Assembly: GCF_002950945.1 (NCBI RefSeq)
Contig: NZ_CP012673.1
Coordinates: 2,108,001 to 2,172,000, forward strand
Direction: 5' to 3'
Length of the DNA: 64,000 nt
Source: Sorangium cellulosum
Lineage (GTDB): Bacteria > Myxococcota_A > Polyangia > Polyangiales > Polyangiaceae
Within the stretch, counting starts at the first letter, position 1, and the number at the start of each line of letters is the position of its first letter. Position numbers and translations under genes: made by a program. Below, in pieces: positions 16,924-26,219 of this stretch. The notes below the pieces were generated by a model. The model was given only the letters and a program-made list of their open reading frames with translations, had not been told where the DNA came from and did no database searches.

Positions 16924-18963
16924 GTGGCGGGAGCACTGGAACCGAGGATCCTGATCTTCCCGGGCGGGTCCGCGGGCGTCGTCCTGGCGATCGCGACCGC
17001 GCGCGGCTGCGCCGCGATCCCGGCGCGGGACGTCGAGGCGGGCCTGGATCTGCTGGCGACCCAGCCGCTCGACGTGGCCGTGCTGGGCGTCGACGGGCCG
17101 CTCGGCGAGGTGCTCGCGCTCTGCCGCAGGCTGCGCGCGGCCCCCGGGGGCGACCGCGTGGCCGTGGTCGCGGTGTGCCCGAGCGGCTGCGGGGACGCCA
17201 CCGCGGCCCTGCTGGAGGCGGGGGCGACCGTCGTGGCGGCGGCGAACGAGCAGTCGATCGGCATCCAGCTCGACGCCGCCGTGTGGTGGGTGCGGCGGTC
17301 CTCGGCGCAGGCCGCCGGGCGGGCGCCCGCGGAGCGCGCCCTGCTCGAGCGCGCCGCGCGCTCGTTCCGCGCCGCGTCCGCCGAGGTGATCGGCCTGTTC
17401 GTCTGGGACGCGACCGGGAGCATCCTCGACGCGAACGACGCGTTCCTCCAGATGTCGGGCTACTCGCGCGAGGAGATCGAGGCGGGGCGCCTGAGCTGGG
17501 TCGCGATCACGCCGCCCGAGCACCGCGCCGCGGACGAGCGCGCGCTCTCCGAGGTCCTGAAGAGCGGCATCTGCGCGCCGTTCGAGAAGGAGTTCCTCCA
17601 CCGGGACGGGCGGCGCGTGCCCATCCTCATCGCCCCCGCCCTGGTCGAGGGCGCCCGCGACCGCGGCGTCTGCTTCGTGTTCGACCGGACGGCGCAGCGG
17701 GCCGCCGAGGGCGCCCTCCGCGCGAGCGAGGAGCGCATGCGGCTCGTCGTGCGCGCGACGAGCGACGCGTTCTGGGACTGGGATCTCTCGTCGGGGCGCG
17801 TCACCGGCAGCGAGCGCATGCGGAGCTTCTACGGCACCGGCGGCGGCGACATCGAGGAGGACGCGGTGTGGTGGTTCGAGCGGGTGCACCCCGACGACCG
17901 CGACCGCGTGATGAACGGCCTCCGGCGCGCGATCGAGGGCGGCGGCAGCACGTTCGAGCTCTGGTACCGCTGCCTGCTCGCCGACGGCAGCTACGCCGAC
18001 GTGCACGACCGCGGCATCGTCCTGCGCGACGCGGCGGGCAAGGCCTACCGGATGCTCGGGGCCGTCGCGGACGTCACCGAGCGGCGGCAGATGGAGGCGC
18101 GCCTCCAGCTCGCGGATCGCATGGCGTCGCTCGGCACGCTCGCCGCCGGGGTGGCGCACGAGATCAACAACCCGCTCGCGTACATGGTCGCGAACCTCGA
18201 TTTCGCGCGCAAGGAGCTCCGGTCGAAGGGCCCGGCCGCGCGCGTCGACGCCATCCTCTCGGCGCTCGACGAGGCCTCGGAGGGCGGGGCGTGCGTCCGG
18301 CACATCGTGGGCAGCCTGAAGACGTTCTCGCGCGCCGACGACGGGGCGCTCGGCCCGGTCGAGGTCGACCGGGTGATCCAGCTCGTCCTCCGCATGGCGC
18401 AGCCGCAGATCCGGAGCAAGGCGCGGCTCGTGACGGAGCTCGGCCGGGTGCCGCCGGTGCACGCGAACGAGGCCCAGCTCGGCCAGGTGATCCTGAACCT
18501 GCTCGTCAACGCCGCCCAGGCGCTGCCGGAGGGGAAGGAGGCGGAGAACGAGATCCGGATCGCGACCGCCCTGGAGGCGCCCGGCCGCGTGCGCATCGAG
18601 GTGCACGACACCGGGCCGGGGATCGCGCCGGAGCTCCGGAGCCGCATCTTCGACCCGTTCTTCACGACGAAGCCCATCGGGGAGGGGACGGGGCTCGGCC
18701 TCGCGATCTGCCACGGCATCGTGACCAGCTTCCGGGGCGAGATCCGGGTCGAGAGCGAGGTGGGCAAGGGCGCGTGCTTCCGCGTGCTCCTGCCCGCCTT
18801 CCACGCCGTCGCGCGCGCAGCGGCGCGCGACGTGGACGCACGCGCAGCGGCGCGCGACGTGGACGCACGCGCAGCGGCGCGCGACGTGGACGCACGCGCA
18901 GCGGCGCGCGACGTGGACGCGGGCGAGGCCCTCGACGAGTGCCCCGAGGACGCCGCGCAGTAG
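16924..18963 (+). CDS. PAS-domain sensor histidine kinase
   Basis: A 679-residue cytoplasmic kinase; the GTG at 16924 was chosen because the upstream in-frame stretch is Arg/Cys-rich and not protein-like. Domains in order: a receiver-like N-domain (residues ~5-115: ILIFPGGSAGVVLAIATARG... VAVLGVDGPLGEVL) lacking the acidic phosphorylation pocket, two PAS/PAC domains (~135-260 and ~265-395), and a HisKA domain with His412 in GVAHEINNPLAYM. The HATPase then has NLLVNAAQAL, DTGPGIAPE and GTGLGLAICHG. The C-terminal tail carries four copies of RAAARDVDA. No membrane segment is present, so it senses an internal signal. It precedes a single-domain response regulator on the same strand (19182), its likely partner. 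Confidence 0.85.
   Translation: MAGALEPRILIFPGGSAGVVLAIATARGCAAIPARDVEAGLDLLATQPLDVAVLGVDGPLGEVLALCRRLRAAPGGDRVAVVAVCPSGCGDATAALLEAGATVVAAANEQSIGIQLDAAVWWVRRSSAQAAGRAPAERALLERAARSFRAASAEVIGLFVWDATGSILDANDAFLQMSGYSREEIEAGRLSWVAITPPEHRAADERALSEVLKSGICAPFEKEFLHRDGRRVPILIAPALVEGARDRGVCFVFDRTAQRAAEGALRASEERMRLVVRATSDAFWDWDLSSGRVTGSERMRSFYGTGGGDIEEDAVWWFERVHPDDRDRVMNGLRRAIEGGGSTFELWYRCLLADGSYADVHDRGIVLRDAAGKAYRMLGAVADVTERRQMEARLQLADRMASLGTLAAGVAHEINNPLAYMVANLDFARKELRSKGPAARVDAILSALDEASEGGACVRHIVGSLKTFSRADDGALGPVEVDRVIQLVLRMAQPQIRSKARLVTELGRVPPVHANEAQLGQVILNLLVNAAQALPEGKEAENEIRIATALEAPGRVRIEVHDTGPGIAPELRSRIFDPFFTTKPIGEGTGLGLAICHGIVTSFRGEIRVESEVGKGACFRVLLPAFHAVARAAARDVDARAAARDVDARAAARDVDARAAARDVDAGEALDECPEDAAQ
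18814..18921 (+). repeat. 27-bp tandem repeat, four perfect in-frame units
   Basis: Four head-to-tail 27-bp units, identical except for the last base of the fourth. They encode the nonapeptide RAAARDVDA at the C-terminus of the PAS histidine kinase, just after the ATPase domain. The unit length is a multiple of three, so copy-number change would keep the frame. Confidence 0.9.
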
Positions 18964-19181
18964 GCGCGCGCTCCCCACGCCGCGCCGCCGCGCTGGCTCG
19001 CCGGCGCGAACAGCTCGGCGGTCCGCCGCGCCCCGGCCGCCCGCCGGGCCGGCCGCTTGCGAGGGCGCTCCCGCGCGCCCAAGCTCCCTTCTGGCTGCGC
19101 AGCGCGCGCTCGAACCGTGCCGCCACGAGGCTGTTCAGCTGCCAGGAAGCGCGCCGCGCGGCGCCGTCGTGAGGTCCGAGC

Positions 19182-19577
19182 ATGGTCAACCATACTGGCC
19201 ACATCTTGATCGTCGAGGACGACCTGGACATCAGGAGCATCCTGTCGCAGCTCCTCCTGCTCGAGGGCTACGACGTCGAGGAGGCGGCGGACGGCGCGGA
19301 GGCGCTCTCGATGCTGCGCAGGAGCCTGCCGCCCTCGCTGATCCTGCTCGACCTGATGATGCCCGTCATGGATGGCTGGCAGCTGCGCGCCGAGCTCCAG
19401 CGCGACCCGGCGCTCGCCGACATCCCGGTGGTGATCGTCTCCGCGGACGTGCGGGCCGAGCGCGAGGCGCCGCGGCTCCGCGTCGCGGGCCTCCTGAAGA
19501 AGCCTCTCCAGGTCGAGCCCTTGCTCGAGCTGGTCCACCGCATCTGCGGCGCGCCGGCCGGGCACGGCAGCGGCTGA
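19182..19577 (+). CDS. Single-domain response regulator (CheY-like)
   Basis: A 131-residue receiver with no output domain. It shows the acidic pair ED-D at residues 12-14, the phospho-acceptor Asp57 in LILLDLMMPVMDGW, the Ser switch residue in VVIVSAD and the conserved lysine in LLKKPL. It lies 218 bases after the PAS histidine kinase on the same strand and is probably phosphorylated by it. It could act as a phosphotransfer relay or bind a target protein. The intervening sequence has no gene. Confidence 0.9.
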   Translation: MVNHTGHILIVEDDLDIRSILSQLLLLEGYDVEEAADGAEALSMLRRSLPPSLILLDLMMPVMDGWQLRAELQRDPALADIPVVIVSADVRAEREAPRLRVAGLLKKPLQVEPLLELVHRICGAPAGHGSG

Positions 19578-19623
19578 GCCGCGCCGTCGTCGATCTGCAA
19601 GCTTTACGTCAAAGCCCTTGGAA

Positions 19624-21813
19624 TCAGTAGCGGTGCCGCAGCTCGAGGAAGATCTCGCGCGGCGCCAGCGGATACTCGAAGCCCGAGAACCCAGGGTCCG
19701 GGCCGCTGGCGCCGAGGATGTTCTTGGCGCGCAGCGCGACGGTCGTCTCGTGGCCCGGGATGAGCCACAGGTTGCGCGCCACCAGGCTGGCGTTCCACCA
19801 GACGTACGTGGGCAGGTCGAAGCTGCCGCCGTGCTCCAGGATGCTCGCGTCCGCGGCGCGCCGGGGTCCGACGAGGTTCGCCTGCGTCGAGAGCTCCAGG
19901 GGAATGGAGCTCGGCGACGGCAGCTTCACGTAGGCCCCGGCCCGGGCGATCCAGCTCGGGTAGGCGACCATCGCCGGACCAACGAGCTCCGCCTGGTACC
20001 CCACCTGGCCGGAGTCCCGGGTGGAGTGGACGGCCTCGAAGGACCCGTAGCCGCCGAAGTCGTCGCCGCGCCGCAGCTCGGCGCGCGTCGCCCAGATCAC
20101 GGACGTCTGGCTGGCGACGTTCTGGGCCGTCTGGTTGATGCCCCGCGGGACGAACTCCGCCTTGTTGTTCAGGCGGCTGTAGGACACCCCCGTGCTCGCC
20201 GAGATCCAGGTCGCGGGCCTCCACGTCACCTCGGTGTCCACGGTGTGAATGCGCTGCGGCTCCAGGTCCTCGTTCCCGATCACGTCGCCTGGCACGAGGG
20301 GCTGGGCGTACAGCAGGTACGGGGACGGCGCCTTGAAGGCGCTGCCGTACAGCAGCTTGGCCACGACCGTCCTCCCGAGGTGCGACGTGGCCCCGAAGCG
20401 ACCGGTCATCTGGCTGCCGTATTTGCTGTGGTGATCGTAGCGAAACCCGCCCGTCAGCTTCAGCCACGGATCGAGCACCTTGAGGTTGGCGCTGAGCAGC
20501 GCCCCGACGTCGAACAGCTCGGTCGAGATCTGGTCCCGCTGCGGCGAGCCGAACGATTGGCCCGAGTCCTTGCTGACGCGACGGAAGGACGGAAGATCCT
20601 CGTTGTCGTAGATGGATTCCAGGTTGAGGATCACGTTGAAGCGGCTCCACGGAACCCACCGGAGCTCGACGTTCGCGTCCACGCCACGGTAGGCCATGTG
20701 CCGTTCGATGTAGTACCAGCCGCCGGCGACATCGACGCGGTCGCCCGGGAGCACGCCGCCCTGGAAGTACGTCCCCTGCACCGCGAGCGCGAGCTCCGGG
20801 GTCAAGGTGACGAGCCCGTCGATCGCCAGGCGGCGTTGCTGCAGGCTGACCACGGTGCCGGCGGGGCGCCCCTCGTCGTCCGTTCCGCCGGTCAGCTGCG
20901 CCCACTGCGCGAAATCACCGCCACGCTTGAAGCCCGACCAGAAGGCGCTGACCGCGAGGTGGTGCCCATGCGTCGGGTCCCGCAGCGCGAGGCGTGTTCC
21001 GAGGACCGCCGACGTGCGCTCGAGGTTCCGGGCGTCCCGGCGCCCCGCGTTGTACTCCGGCGTGCGGGGGGCCGGAGACTCGAGAGGCATCTTCAGGCCG
21101 CTCCGATCGTCGCGCTCCCCGGCGGCCGTCAACATCATCTCGAAATGGTCGGTGAACATCCCTCCGATCACGTCGACGCCGCCGCTCGGGTGGTTCCTCG
21201 TGAGGCCGGCGTGCACCGTGCCGTCGACGAAGGGAATGTCCTCCCCGGACAGGGTGATGATGTTGACGACGCCGAGGAACGCATCCGCGCCGTACAGCGC
21301 CGACGCCGGGCCGCGGACGACCTCGATCTGCTTGACCGCCGACAGCGGGATCAGCTCCGTCCCCAGCCAGTTGCCGCTGGTGGTCCGGAACGCCACCGAG
21401 CGCCCGTCGATCATCACCTTGATCCCGCCGCTCTCGGCCCCCAGCCCGCCCGTCATCCCCTGCACGCCGGCGTTCGGCAGGATGTGATTGTCGATCAGGT
21501 AAAAGCCGACGACGTGCTGGAGCACCTCGCCGACGCTCTTGTACCCCCAGCGCCGGATCTCCTCCGCGGTGATCGCCGTCACGATGGCGGGCGCGTCGTC
21601 GAGGGTCTCCAGCGTCTTGGTGGCGGTGGACACCTCGACGTCGAGCAGACGCAGCAGATCGACGCCCTCGAGCGCGTCGTTCTGCTGGTCCTTCCCCGCG
21701 GCATTCGGCTCTCCCGGGGCGGTCGCGGCCGTCGGCTGAGCCCATGCGGCAGCTGGCGCCACGGCGATCACCAGGGCGACAATCCACTTCGCTTCGAGCG
21801 AGACAGAGGTCAT
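19624..21813 (-). CDS. TonB-dependent outer-membrane receptor
   Basis: A 729-residue receptor with a signal peptide (ALVIAVAPAAAWA|QP), then a TonB-box-like EVSTATKTLE segment. A plug domain follows (APAIVTAITAEEIRRWGYKSVGEVLQ, GGIKVMIDGR, VKQIEVVRGPASALYGADAFLGVVNII), then a 22-strand-type barrel ending in the aromatic FLELRHRY. The plug wording is the branch often seen for heme, peptide or unknown ligands rather than classic siderophores. It starts 50 bases after the hybrid kinase stop and is the last gene of a five-gene minus-strand operon with two periplasmic-binding-like proteins. It probably imports or senses the ligand those proteins bind. An upstream in-frame ATG at 21852 is an alternative start. 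Confidence 0.9.
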   Translation of the reverse strand: MTSVSLEAKWIVALVIAVAPAAAWAQPTAATAPGEPNAAGKDQQNDALEGVDLLRLLDVEVSTATKTLETLDDAPAIVTAITAEEIRRWGYKSVGEVLQHVVGFYLIDNHILPNAGVQGMTGGLGAESGGIKVMIDGRSVAFRTTSGNWLGTELIPLSAVKQIEVVRGPASALYGADAFLGVVNIITLSGEDIPFVDGTVHAGLTRNHPSGGVDVIGGMFTDHFEMMLTAAGERDDRSGLKMPLESPAPRTPEYNAGRRDARNLERTSAVLGTRLALRDPTHGHHLAVSAFWSGFKRGGDFAQWAQLTGGTDDEGRPAGTVVSLQQRRLAIDGLVTLTPELALAVQGTYFQGGVLPGDRVDVAGGWYYIERHMAYRGVDANVELRWVPWSRFNVILNLESIYDNEDLPSFRRVSKDSGQSFGSPQRDQISTELFDVGALLSANLKVLDPWLKLTGGFRYDHHSKYGSQMTGRFGATSHLGRTVVAKLLYGSAFKAPSPYLLYAQPLVPGDVIGNEDLEPQRIHTVDTEVTWRPATWISASTGVSYSRLNNKAEFVPRGINQTAQNVASQTSVIWATRAELRRGDDFGGYGSFEAVHSTRDSGQVGYQAELVGPAMVAYPSWIARAGAYVKLPSPSSIPLELSTQANLVGPRRAADASILEHGGSFDLPTYVWWNASLVARNLWLIPGHETTVALRAKNILGASGPDPGFSGFEYPLAPREIFLELRHRY

Positions 21814-21863
21814 GTGGGTACGGTGGGTCCTCGGCTTTCGACCATGCAACATCGGCGCAATCG

Positions 21864-24695
21864 TCACGTCGCCTTGGCAGTCGCGGCGAGCTCCTCCCTC
21901 AGGGCGACACTGACGGAATCGAACTCCTGCCGTATCCGCTCCAGCTCGCCCGCGAGCGGCAGCTCGCCCTGACCCGCCGCGAGCTGCATCTTCTCCGCCA
22001 GCGCCGCGACGCGCGAGGCGCCGATCGAGAGCATGCTGCCCTTCAGCTTGTGAGCGCTCGCAAGCACCTCTCCGGCCACGGCCTCCCTGACGGACGCCTC
22101 CAGGTGGTCGAGCTGCGCCGGGACGTTCTTGAGCACGAGCTCGATCAGCTTCCGCGAGCGCGGGACCTCGGGATCCAGCACGAGCGGCGCCGCCTGAGGC
22201 CTTCCAGCGCCGGACGCCGTGGCCTCCAGCTCCGGCTCGTCCCGGTTCAGGACCACGTGCCGCCACAGGGTCTTCTGCAGAGATTGAGGGCGTACCGGCT
22301 TGGCCAGGTAGTCATCCATCCCCGCGGCGAGCACCCGGTCCCGCTCGCCCACGAGCGCGTGCGCCGTCAGCGCGATGATCACCGTGTGGCGGTTCCTCGT
22401 GCTCTCCCACTCGCGGATCTTCTGCGTGGCGGTGTACCCGTCCATCACGGGCATCTGGCAGTCCATGAGGACGGCGACGTACTGCCTTCGCTTGACGGAC
22501 TCGAGCGCCTCCAGGCCGTTGCACGCGGTCTCCACGCGCAGCCCCAGCTGCTCCACCTGCTCCATCGCCACGTAGCGGTTGATCTCGTTGTCGTCGACGA
22601 CCAAGACGGGCAGCTTGCTCGCGATCTTGCCCGGCTCGACGCCGGGCTTGCTGACCTGCGCGGCCGTGGCGCCCGTGAGCGCGCTCTGCAGCGTGTTGTA
22701 GAGCTCGGACACGCGGAGCGGCTTGGGGAGCTGCGTGACCAGGGTGGAGTCGAGCCCGCTCAGCGCCACGCTCGTCCCCATCTGGTAAAGCGCCACGATG
22801 GGCAGGCTCTGCAGCGCCGGGACGGACTGGATGGTCCGGACGAACTCCTCGAGGCCGAGATCATCCATCTGCACGCCGACGACGGCGGCGCTGAACGGCC
22901 GCTTCTCGAGCAGCCCGAGCTCCAGCCGGTTGATGGCGTCCCTCCCGGAGGCCGTGGACTCGGCGTCGAAGCCCCAGGCCACGAGGTGCTCCACGACGAC
23001 GTCGCGCCAGCTCTTGCTGATCTCCACCACCAGCGCGCGGCGCCCGCTCGCCCACTCGGCGGACCGCATCTGCTCGCCCTCGGACGTGACGCCGACCCGG
23101 AGCGTGAACCAGAACCGGCTGCCCTGCCCCGGCGTGCTCTCGAGGCCGATCTCGCCGCCCATCGCCTCCACCAGGCGCTTGCTGATCGCCAGGCCGAGGC
23201 CCGTGCCGCCGTGCTTGCGGACCAGGGAGCCGTCCACCTGCGTGAAGGCGGCGAAGAGCCGCTTCTGGTCGTCGAGGGCGATGCCGGGGCCGGTGTCCAC
23301 GACGGCGATCTTGACGAGCGCCGAGCTCTTCTCCTGCTGGGCCGTCGAGGCGTCGATCAGCACCTCGCCGCGCTCGGTGAACTTGATCGCGTTGCCGACC
23401 AGGTTGGTGAGCACCTGGCGGAACCGGTCGGGGTCGCCCACGACGCCGCTCGGGACGCGGCGCTCCACGCGGTACACGAGCTCGAGCCCCTTCTCGTGCG
23501 CCTGGCTCGCCATCAGCTCCGCGACCTCCTGGACGACGAGGCGAAGATCGTAGGCGACGTGCTGCGCCACGTACTTGCCGGCCTCGAGCTTCGAGAAGTC
23601 GAGGACGTCGTTGATGATCGCCATGAGCGTGTTCGCGGAGGCGTCGACGGTCTCCACGTAACGCCGCATCTTGCCGCCGAGCGTCTGGTTCTGCATGAGC
23701 CGGATGACGCCGAGGATCCCGTTCATGGGCGTCCGGATCTCGTGGCTCATGTTGGCGAGGAACTCGCTCTTCATCCGGGACGCCTCGAGGGCCTGCTCGG
23801 TCTTGACGCGCAGCTCCTCGAACGCCTGCTCGTTCGCCTCGACCATGCTGTTGAACGCCGCGCCGAGCAGCTCGAGCTCGTCGCCGCTCGCGATCCGCAC
23901 GCGCTCCCACTTCTTCCGCTCCACGCCGGTCGACTGCGCCGGCGCGTCCGCGCGGAGCCCGGTGGCGATGGCCCCCGCCGCCGAGCGCAGCGCGAGCAGC
24001 GGCTCGGTGATGTGGACCGCGACGCGCTTGACGAGGAAGTAGCTCGCCGCGACGCTGCCGAGGATCAGCGCGCCGATCAGCCCGAGCGTGGTCACGAGCC
24101 GGCTGGACGCGAGCTCGCGGGCCTGGACCATCCGGTCGACGACGTTCTTCGTGCTGATGCCGTAGATCACGGTCCCGGCGTGGCTCCCCTCCACGACGAC
24201 CGGGGCCGCGACCTCCAGGACGTCGCTCCCGCCCATCGGGTTCTCCCGCCGCTTCAGCACGGGCCGGGGCTGATGCGCCGTGCTGATCCCGAACGCCTGC
24301 AGGTCCTTCGCCGTGAGGGTCGGCGCGTCCTTCGCGGCGTTCGCAGGGCCCAGCCCGCTCGCCGCCCAGACCCGGTTCTCCGCGTCGAAGAACAGCCCGT
24401 ACGCGATGTCGCCGTTCTCCGAGACGGTCTGGTAGATGAGCGCCTTGACGTCCCCGAACAGGTTGTCCGCCACCAGGCTGCGCAGCGCCAGCGCCTGGTT
24501 GAAGCCGAGCAGGCGGGCCTTCTCCTCGAGGCCGCCGAGGAGCTCCTCCTCGCGCTTCTGCTGGACCTCGCGATCCGTGGAATAGATGAGCGCGCCGCTG
24601 GAGAAGAGCGTGGCGCCGCCGAGGAGCAGCAGCGCGCCGAGGATCAATCGCAGCAGCTTGTTGCGGAGCGATCCGTGGATGTGCGGGGTAGCCAT
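21864..24695 (-). CDS. Hybrid sensor histidine kinase with degenerate receiver, receiver and HPt
   Basis: A 943-residue membrane kinase (BarA/EvgS-like layout). TM1 is at ~14-38, a Cache-like periplasmic domain at ~40-198, TM2 at ~199-223, then HAMP and a coiled coil. HisKA has His318 in NMSHEIRTPMNG. The HATPase has GNAIKFT, DTGPGI and GTGLGLAISKRL. The first receiver-like domain (~565-690) is degenerate: the acidic pair is replaced by EISK and the phospho-Asp region reads AVVGVQM. The second receiver (~705-825) is intact (VVDDNEINR, LMDCQMPVMDGY, LAKPV). The HPt domain has its His in AHKLKGS. The start is three bases after the stop of the upstream response regulator, so the genes are coupled. 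It should sense an envelope signal handled by the operon's binding proteins and receptor. Confidence 0.93.
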   Translation of the reverse strand: MATPHIHGSLRNKLLRLILGALLLLGGATLFSSGALIYSTDREVQQKREEELLGGLEEKARLLGFNQALALRSLVADNLFGDVKALIYQTVSENGDIAYGLFFDAENRVWAASGLGPANAAKDAPTLTAKDLQAFGISTAHQPRPVLKRRENPMGGSDVLEVAAPVVVEGSHAGTVIYGISTKNVVDRMVQARELASSRLVTTLGLIGALILGSVAASYFLVKRVAVHITEPLLALRSAAGAIATGLRADAPAQSTGVERKKWERVRIASGDELELLGAAFNSMVEANEQAFEELRVKTEQALEASRMKSEFLANMSHEIRTPMNGILGVIRLMQNQTLGGKMRRYVETVDASANTLMAIINDVLDFSKLEAGKYVAQHVAYDLRLVVQEVAELMASQAHEKGLELVYRVERRVPSGVVGDPDRFRQVLTNLVGNAIKFTERGEVLIDASTAQQEKSSALVKIAVVDTGPGIALDDQKRLFAAFTQVDGSLVRKHGGTGLGLAISKRLVEAMGGEIGLESTPGQGSRFWFTLRVGVTSEGEQMRSAEWASGRRALVVEISKSWRDVVVEHLVAWGFDAESTASGRDAINRLELGLLEKRPFSAAVVGVQMDDLGLEEFVRTIQSVPALQSLPIVALYQMGTSVALSGLDSTLVTQLPKPLRVSELYNTLQSALTGATAAQVSKPGVEPGKIASKLPVLVVDDNEINRYVAMEQVEQLGLRVETACNGLEALESVKRRQYVAVLMDCQMPVMDGYTATQKIREWESTRNRHTVIIALTAHALVGERDRVLAAGMDDYLAKPVRPQSLQKTLWRHVVLNRDEPELEATASGAGRPQAAPLVLDPEVPRSRKLIELVLKNVPAQLDHLEASVREAVAGEVLASAHKLKGSMLSIGASRVAALAEKMQLAAGQGELPLAGELERIRQEFDSVSVALREELAATAKAT

Positions 24696-24698
24696 GGC

Positions 24699-25139
24699 CT
24701 ACCTGGCGCGCCGCGACGACGGGGGACCAGAGGCGGAAAGCGCGGCTGACGAGGGCGCGCCGCCCTTCGCGGCGCGCGCGGCCACCGCGCGCTCGATCGC
24801 CGGCGCCAGGGCGACGTGGAGCTTGGATTTCGAGACGATGCCGTCGGCGCCGACCTTCGCGCCGAGCGCGCTCAGCTGCTCGACGTCACAGCCGGACACG
24901 AGGACGATGCCGAGGTTCGAGAGCTGCGCGTTGTCCCGGAGCAGCTTGGCGAGCTTGTCGCCGTTGATGGTCGGCATGTTGATGTCGAGCGCGACCGCGG
25001 TGATCCCGTCGCGCTTGATCACCGACGTCGCGCCGATGGGCGTGGCCAGCTCGAAGACATAGAATCCGGCCTTGACCAGGACCGCGCACATCGCTTCGCG
25101 GGCAATGTCGTCGTCATCGATCACGAGCACCCGAATCAT
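24699..25139 (-). CDS. Response regulator, receiver only
   Basis: A 146-residue receiver: MIRVLVIDDDDIARE gives the acidic pocket, Asp52 in VALDINMPTINGD is the acceptor, and Ser and Lys positions appear in VLVSGCD and IVSKSKL. A low-complexity Ala/Ser/Arg tail replaces an output domain. It lies 39 bases downstream of the lipoprotein gene and three bases upstream of the hybrid kinase gene. This is consistent with being the phosphorelay partner of that kinase. Without an output domain it must act on another protein. Confidence 0.9.
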   Translation of the reverse strand: MIRVLVIDDDDIAREAMCAVLVKAGFYVFELATPIGATSVIKRDGITAVALDINMPTINGDKLAKLLRDNAQLSNLGIVLVSGCDVEQLSALGAKVGADGIVSKSKLHVALAPAIERAVAARAAKGGAPSSAALSASGPPSSRRAR

Positions 25140-25178
25140 GGGAACCTCCTCCGGGACTCCATCCCCCTCGAACCGCGC

Positions 25179-26219
25179 TCACCGACCGATGAGATAATCC
25201 ACTTGACCGAACTGAGTGGAGTCGAGACCGAAACGTCGCGCGAGCCTCACGTCGACCAGGCGCTTCACGGAGATGGGCAGGCGGACGTCCGACGCCCGGA
25301 GCTTCCAGTCGGCGTCCGCGAGCTCGTACAGGAGATCTGCCGCCTGCACCGCGAGCGCCTGTGTGTCGGGGATGGCCGCGAACGTCCCGAACTCCGCGTG
25401 CTCGTTCACGAGCGAACGCACGGCCACGACCACCGGCGCGCCGAGCCGGCTCACGTAAGGGAGCCAGACGTTCGTCAAGAACCTCGGGCTCAACAGGCCA
25501 TTATCGTTCGGCAGCCAGATCGCGTCAACCTCGGCGCGCTGGAGGTTGACCAGCGCGGCGCGGAGGTCCTGGGCGCGCGGCTTGTTCGAGAGCTCTTGCC
25601 TCACGAAGGTCAGCTTCTCCAGCTGCATGAGGTCTTCCTGTCGGGCGATGTGGCCGGCGAAGCCCTGGCGGTACACGACGCCGACCCGGCGCACGTCGAG
25701 GCCCAGCGTGCGCAGCCCGACCATGGCCGTGACCGCCGGCACCTCGTAGGAGATCGCCACCGAGTTGGGGACGGTGCGCTGGAGCTCCTCGGCGAAGGAG
25801 GCCATCAGGATCAGCGCGACGGGCGGCGCCGCGGCGGTGCGCGCCCAGCTGCGGTAGAGCAGCACGGTCGAGTTGTTCACCAGCACGACCGCCCGCGGGC
25901 GATCCCGCGCCACGATCCGCGCCACGAGATCGGCGCTCGAGTCCTCGACGCGGATCGGGGAGATCGTGACACGGTACTCCTCGGACAGCTCGACACGAAG
26001 CGATTTCAGCATGTCGTCGAGCTGCGCGTCCGAAGGGGCGATGACGGAGATGACGGGCCTCGCGTCCGGAGGCGGCACCTCGGGCAGCGGAGCCGGAGAC
26101 CTGGCGACGGCGTGCGAGTCCGCGCCCGAGGAGCAGCTCGAGATCAGCAAGAGGCCCGCGAGGGCGGACGCACGCCAGAGCAGAGACCGACGGCGGGGGC
26201 GCGTTACCCTCATTTCCAT
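25179..26219 (-). CDS. ABC-type substrate-binding-like lipoprotein
   Basis: A 346-residue lipoprotein with Arg-rich start, hydrophobic LAGLLLISSC (Cys29) and a two-lobed periplasmic-binding fold: PVISVIAPSDAQLDDMLKSLRVEL, then RPRAVVLVNNSTVLLYR. ALVNLQRAEVDAIWLPNDNGLLSPRFL closely follows the ABC_sub_bind (TrpX-like) family wording. No ABC permease or ATPase is nearby. Instead it sits in an operon with a hybrid kinase and a TonB receptor, so it more likely presents a ligand to the kinase or the receptor. It overlaps the preceding gene by 10 bases. Confidence 0.8.
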   Translation of the reverse strand: MEMRVTRPRRRSLLWRASALAGLLLISSCSSGADSHAVARSPAPLPEVPPPDARPVISVIAPSDAQLDDMLKSLRVELSEEYRVTISPIRVEDSSADLVARIVARDRPRAVVLVNNSTVLLYRSWARTAAAPPVALILMASFAEELQRTVPNSVAISYEVPAVTAMVGLRTLGLDVRRVGVVYRQGFAGHIARQEDLMQLEKLTFVRQELSNKPRAQDLRAALVNLQRAEVDAIWLPNDNGLLSPRFLTNVWLPYVSRLGAPVVVAVRSLVNEHAEFGTFAAIPDTQALAVQAADLLYELADADWKLRASDVRLPISVKRLVDVRLARRFGLDSTQFGQVDYLIGR

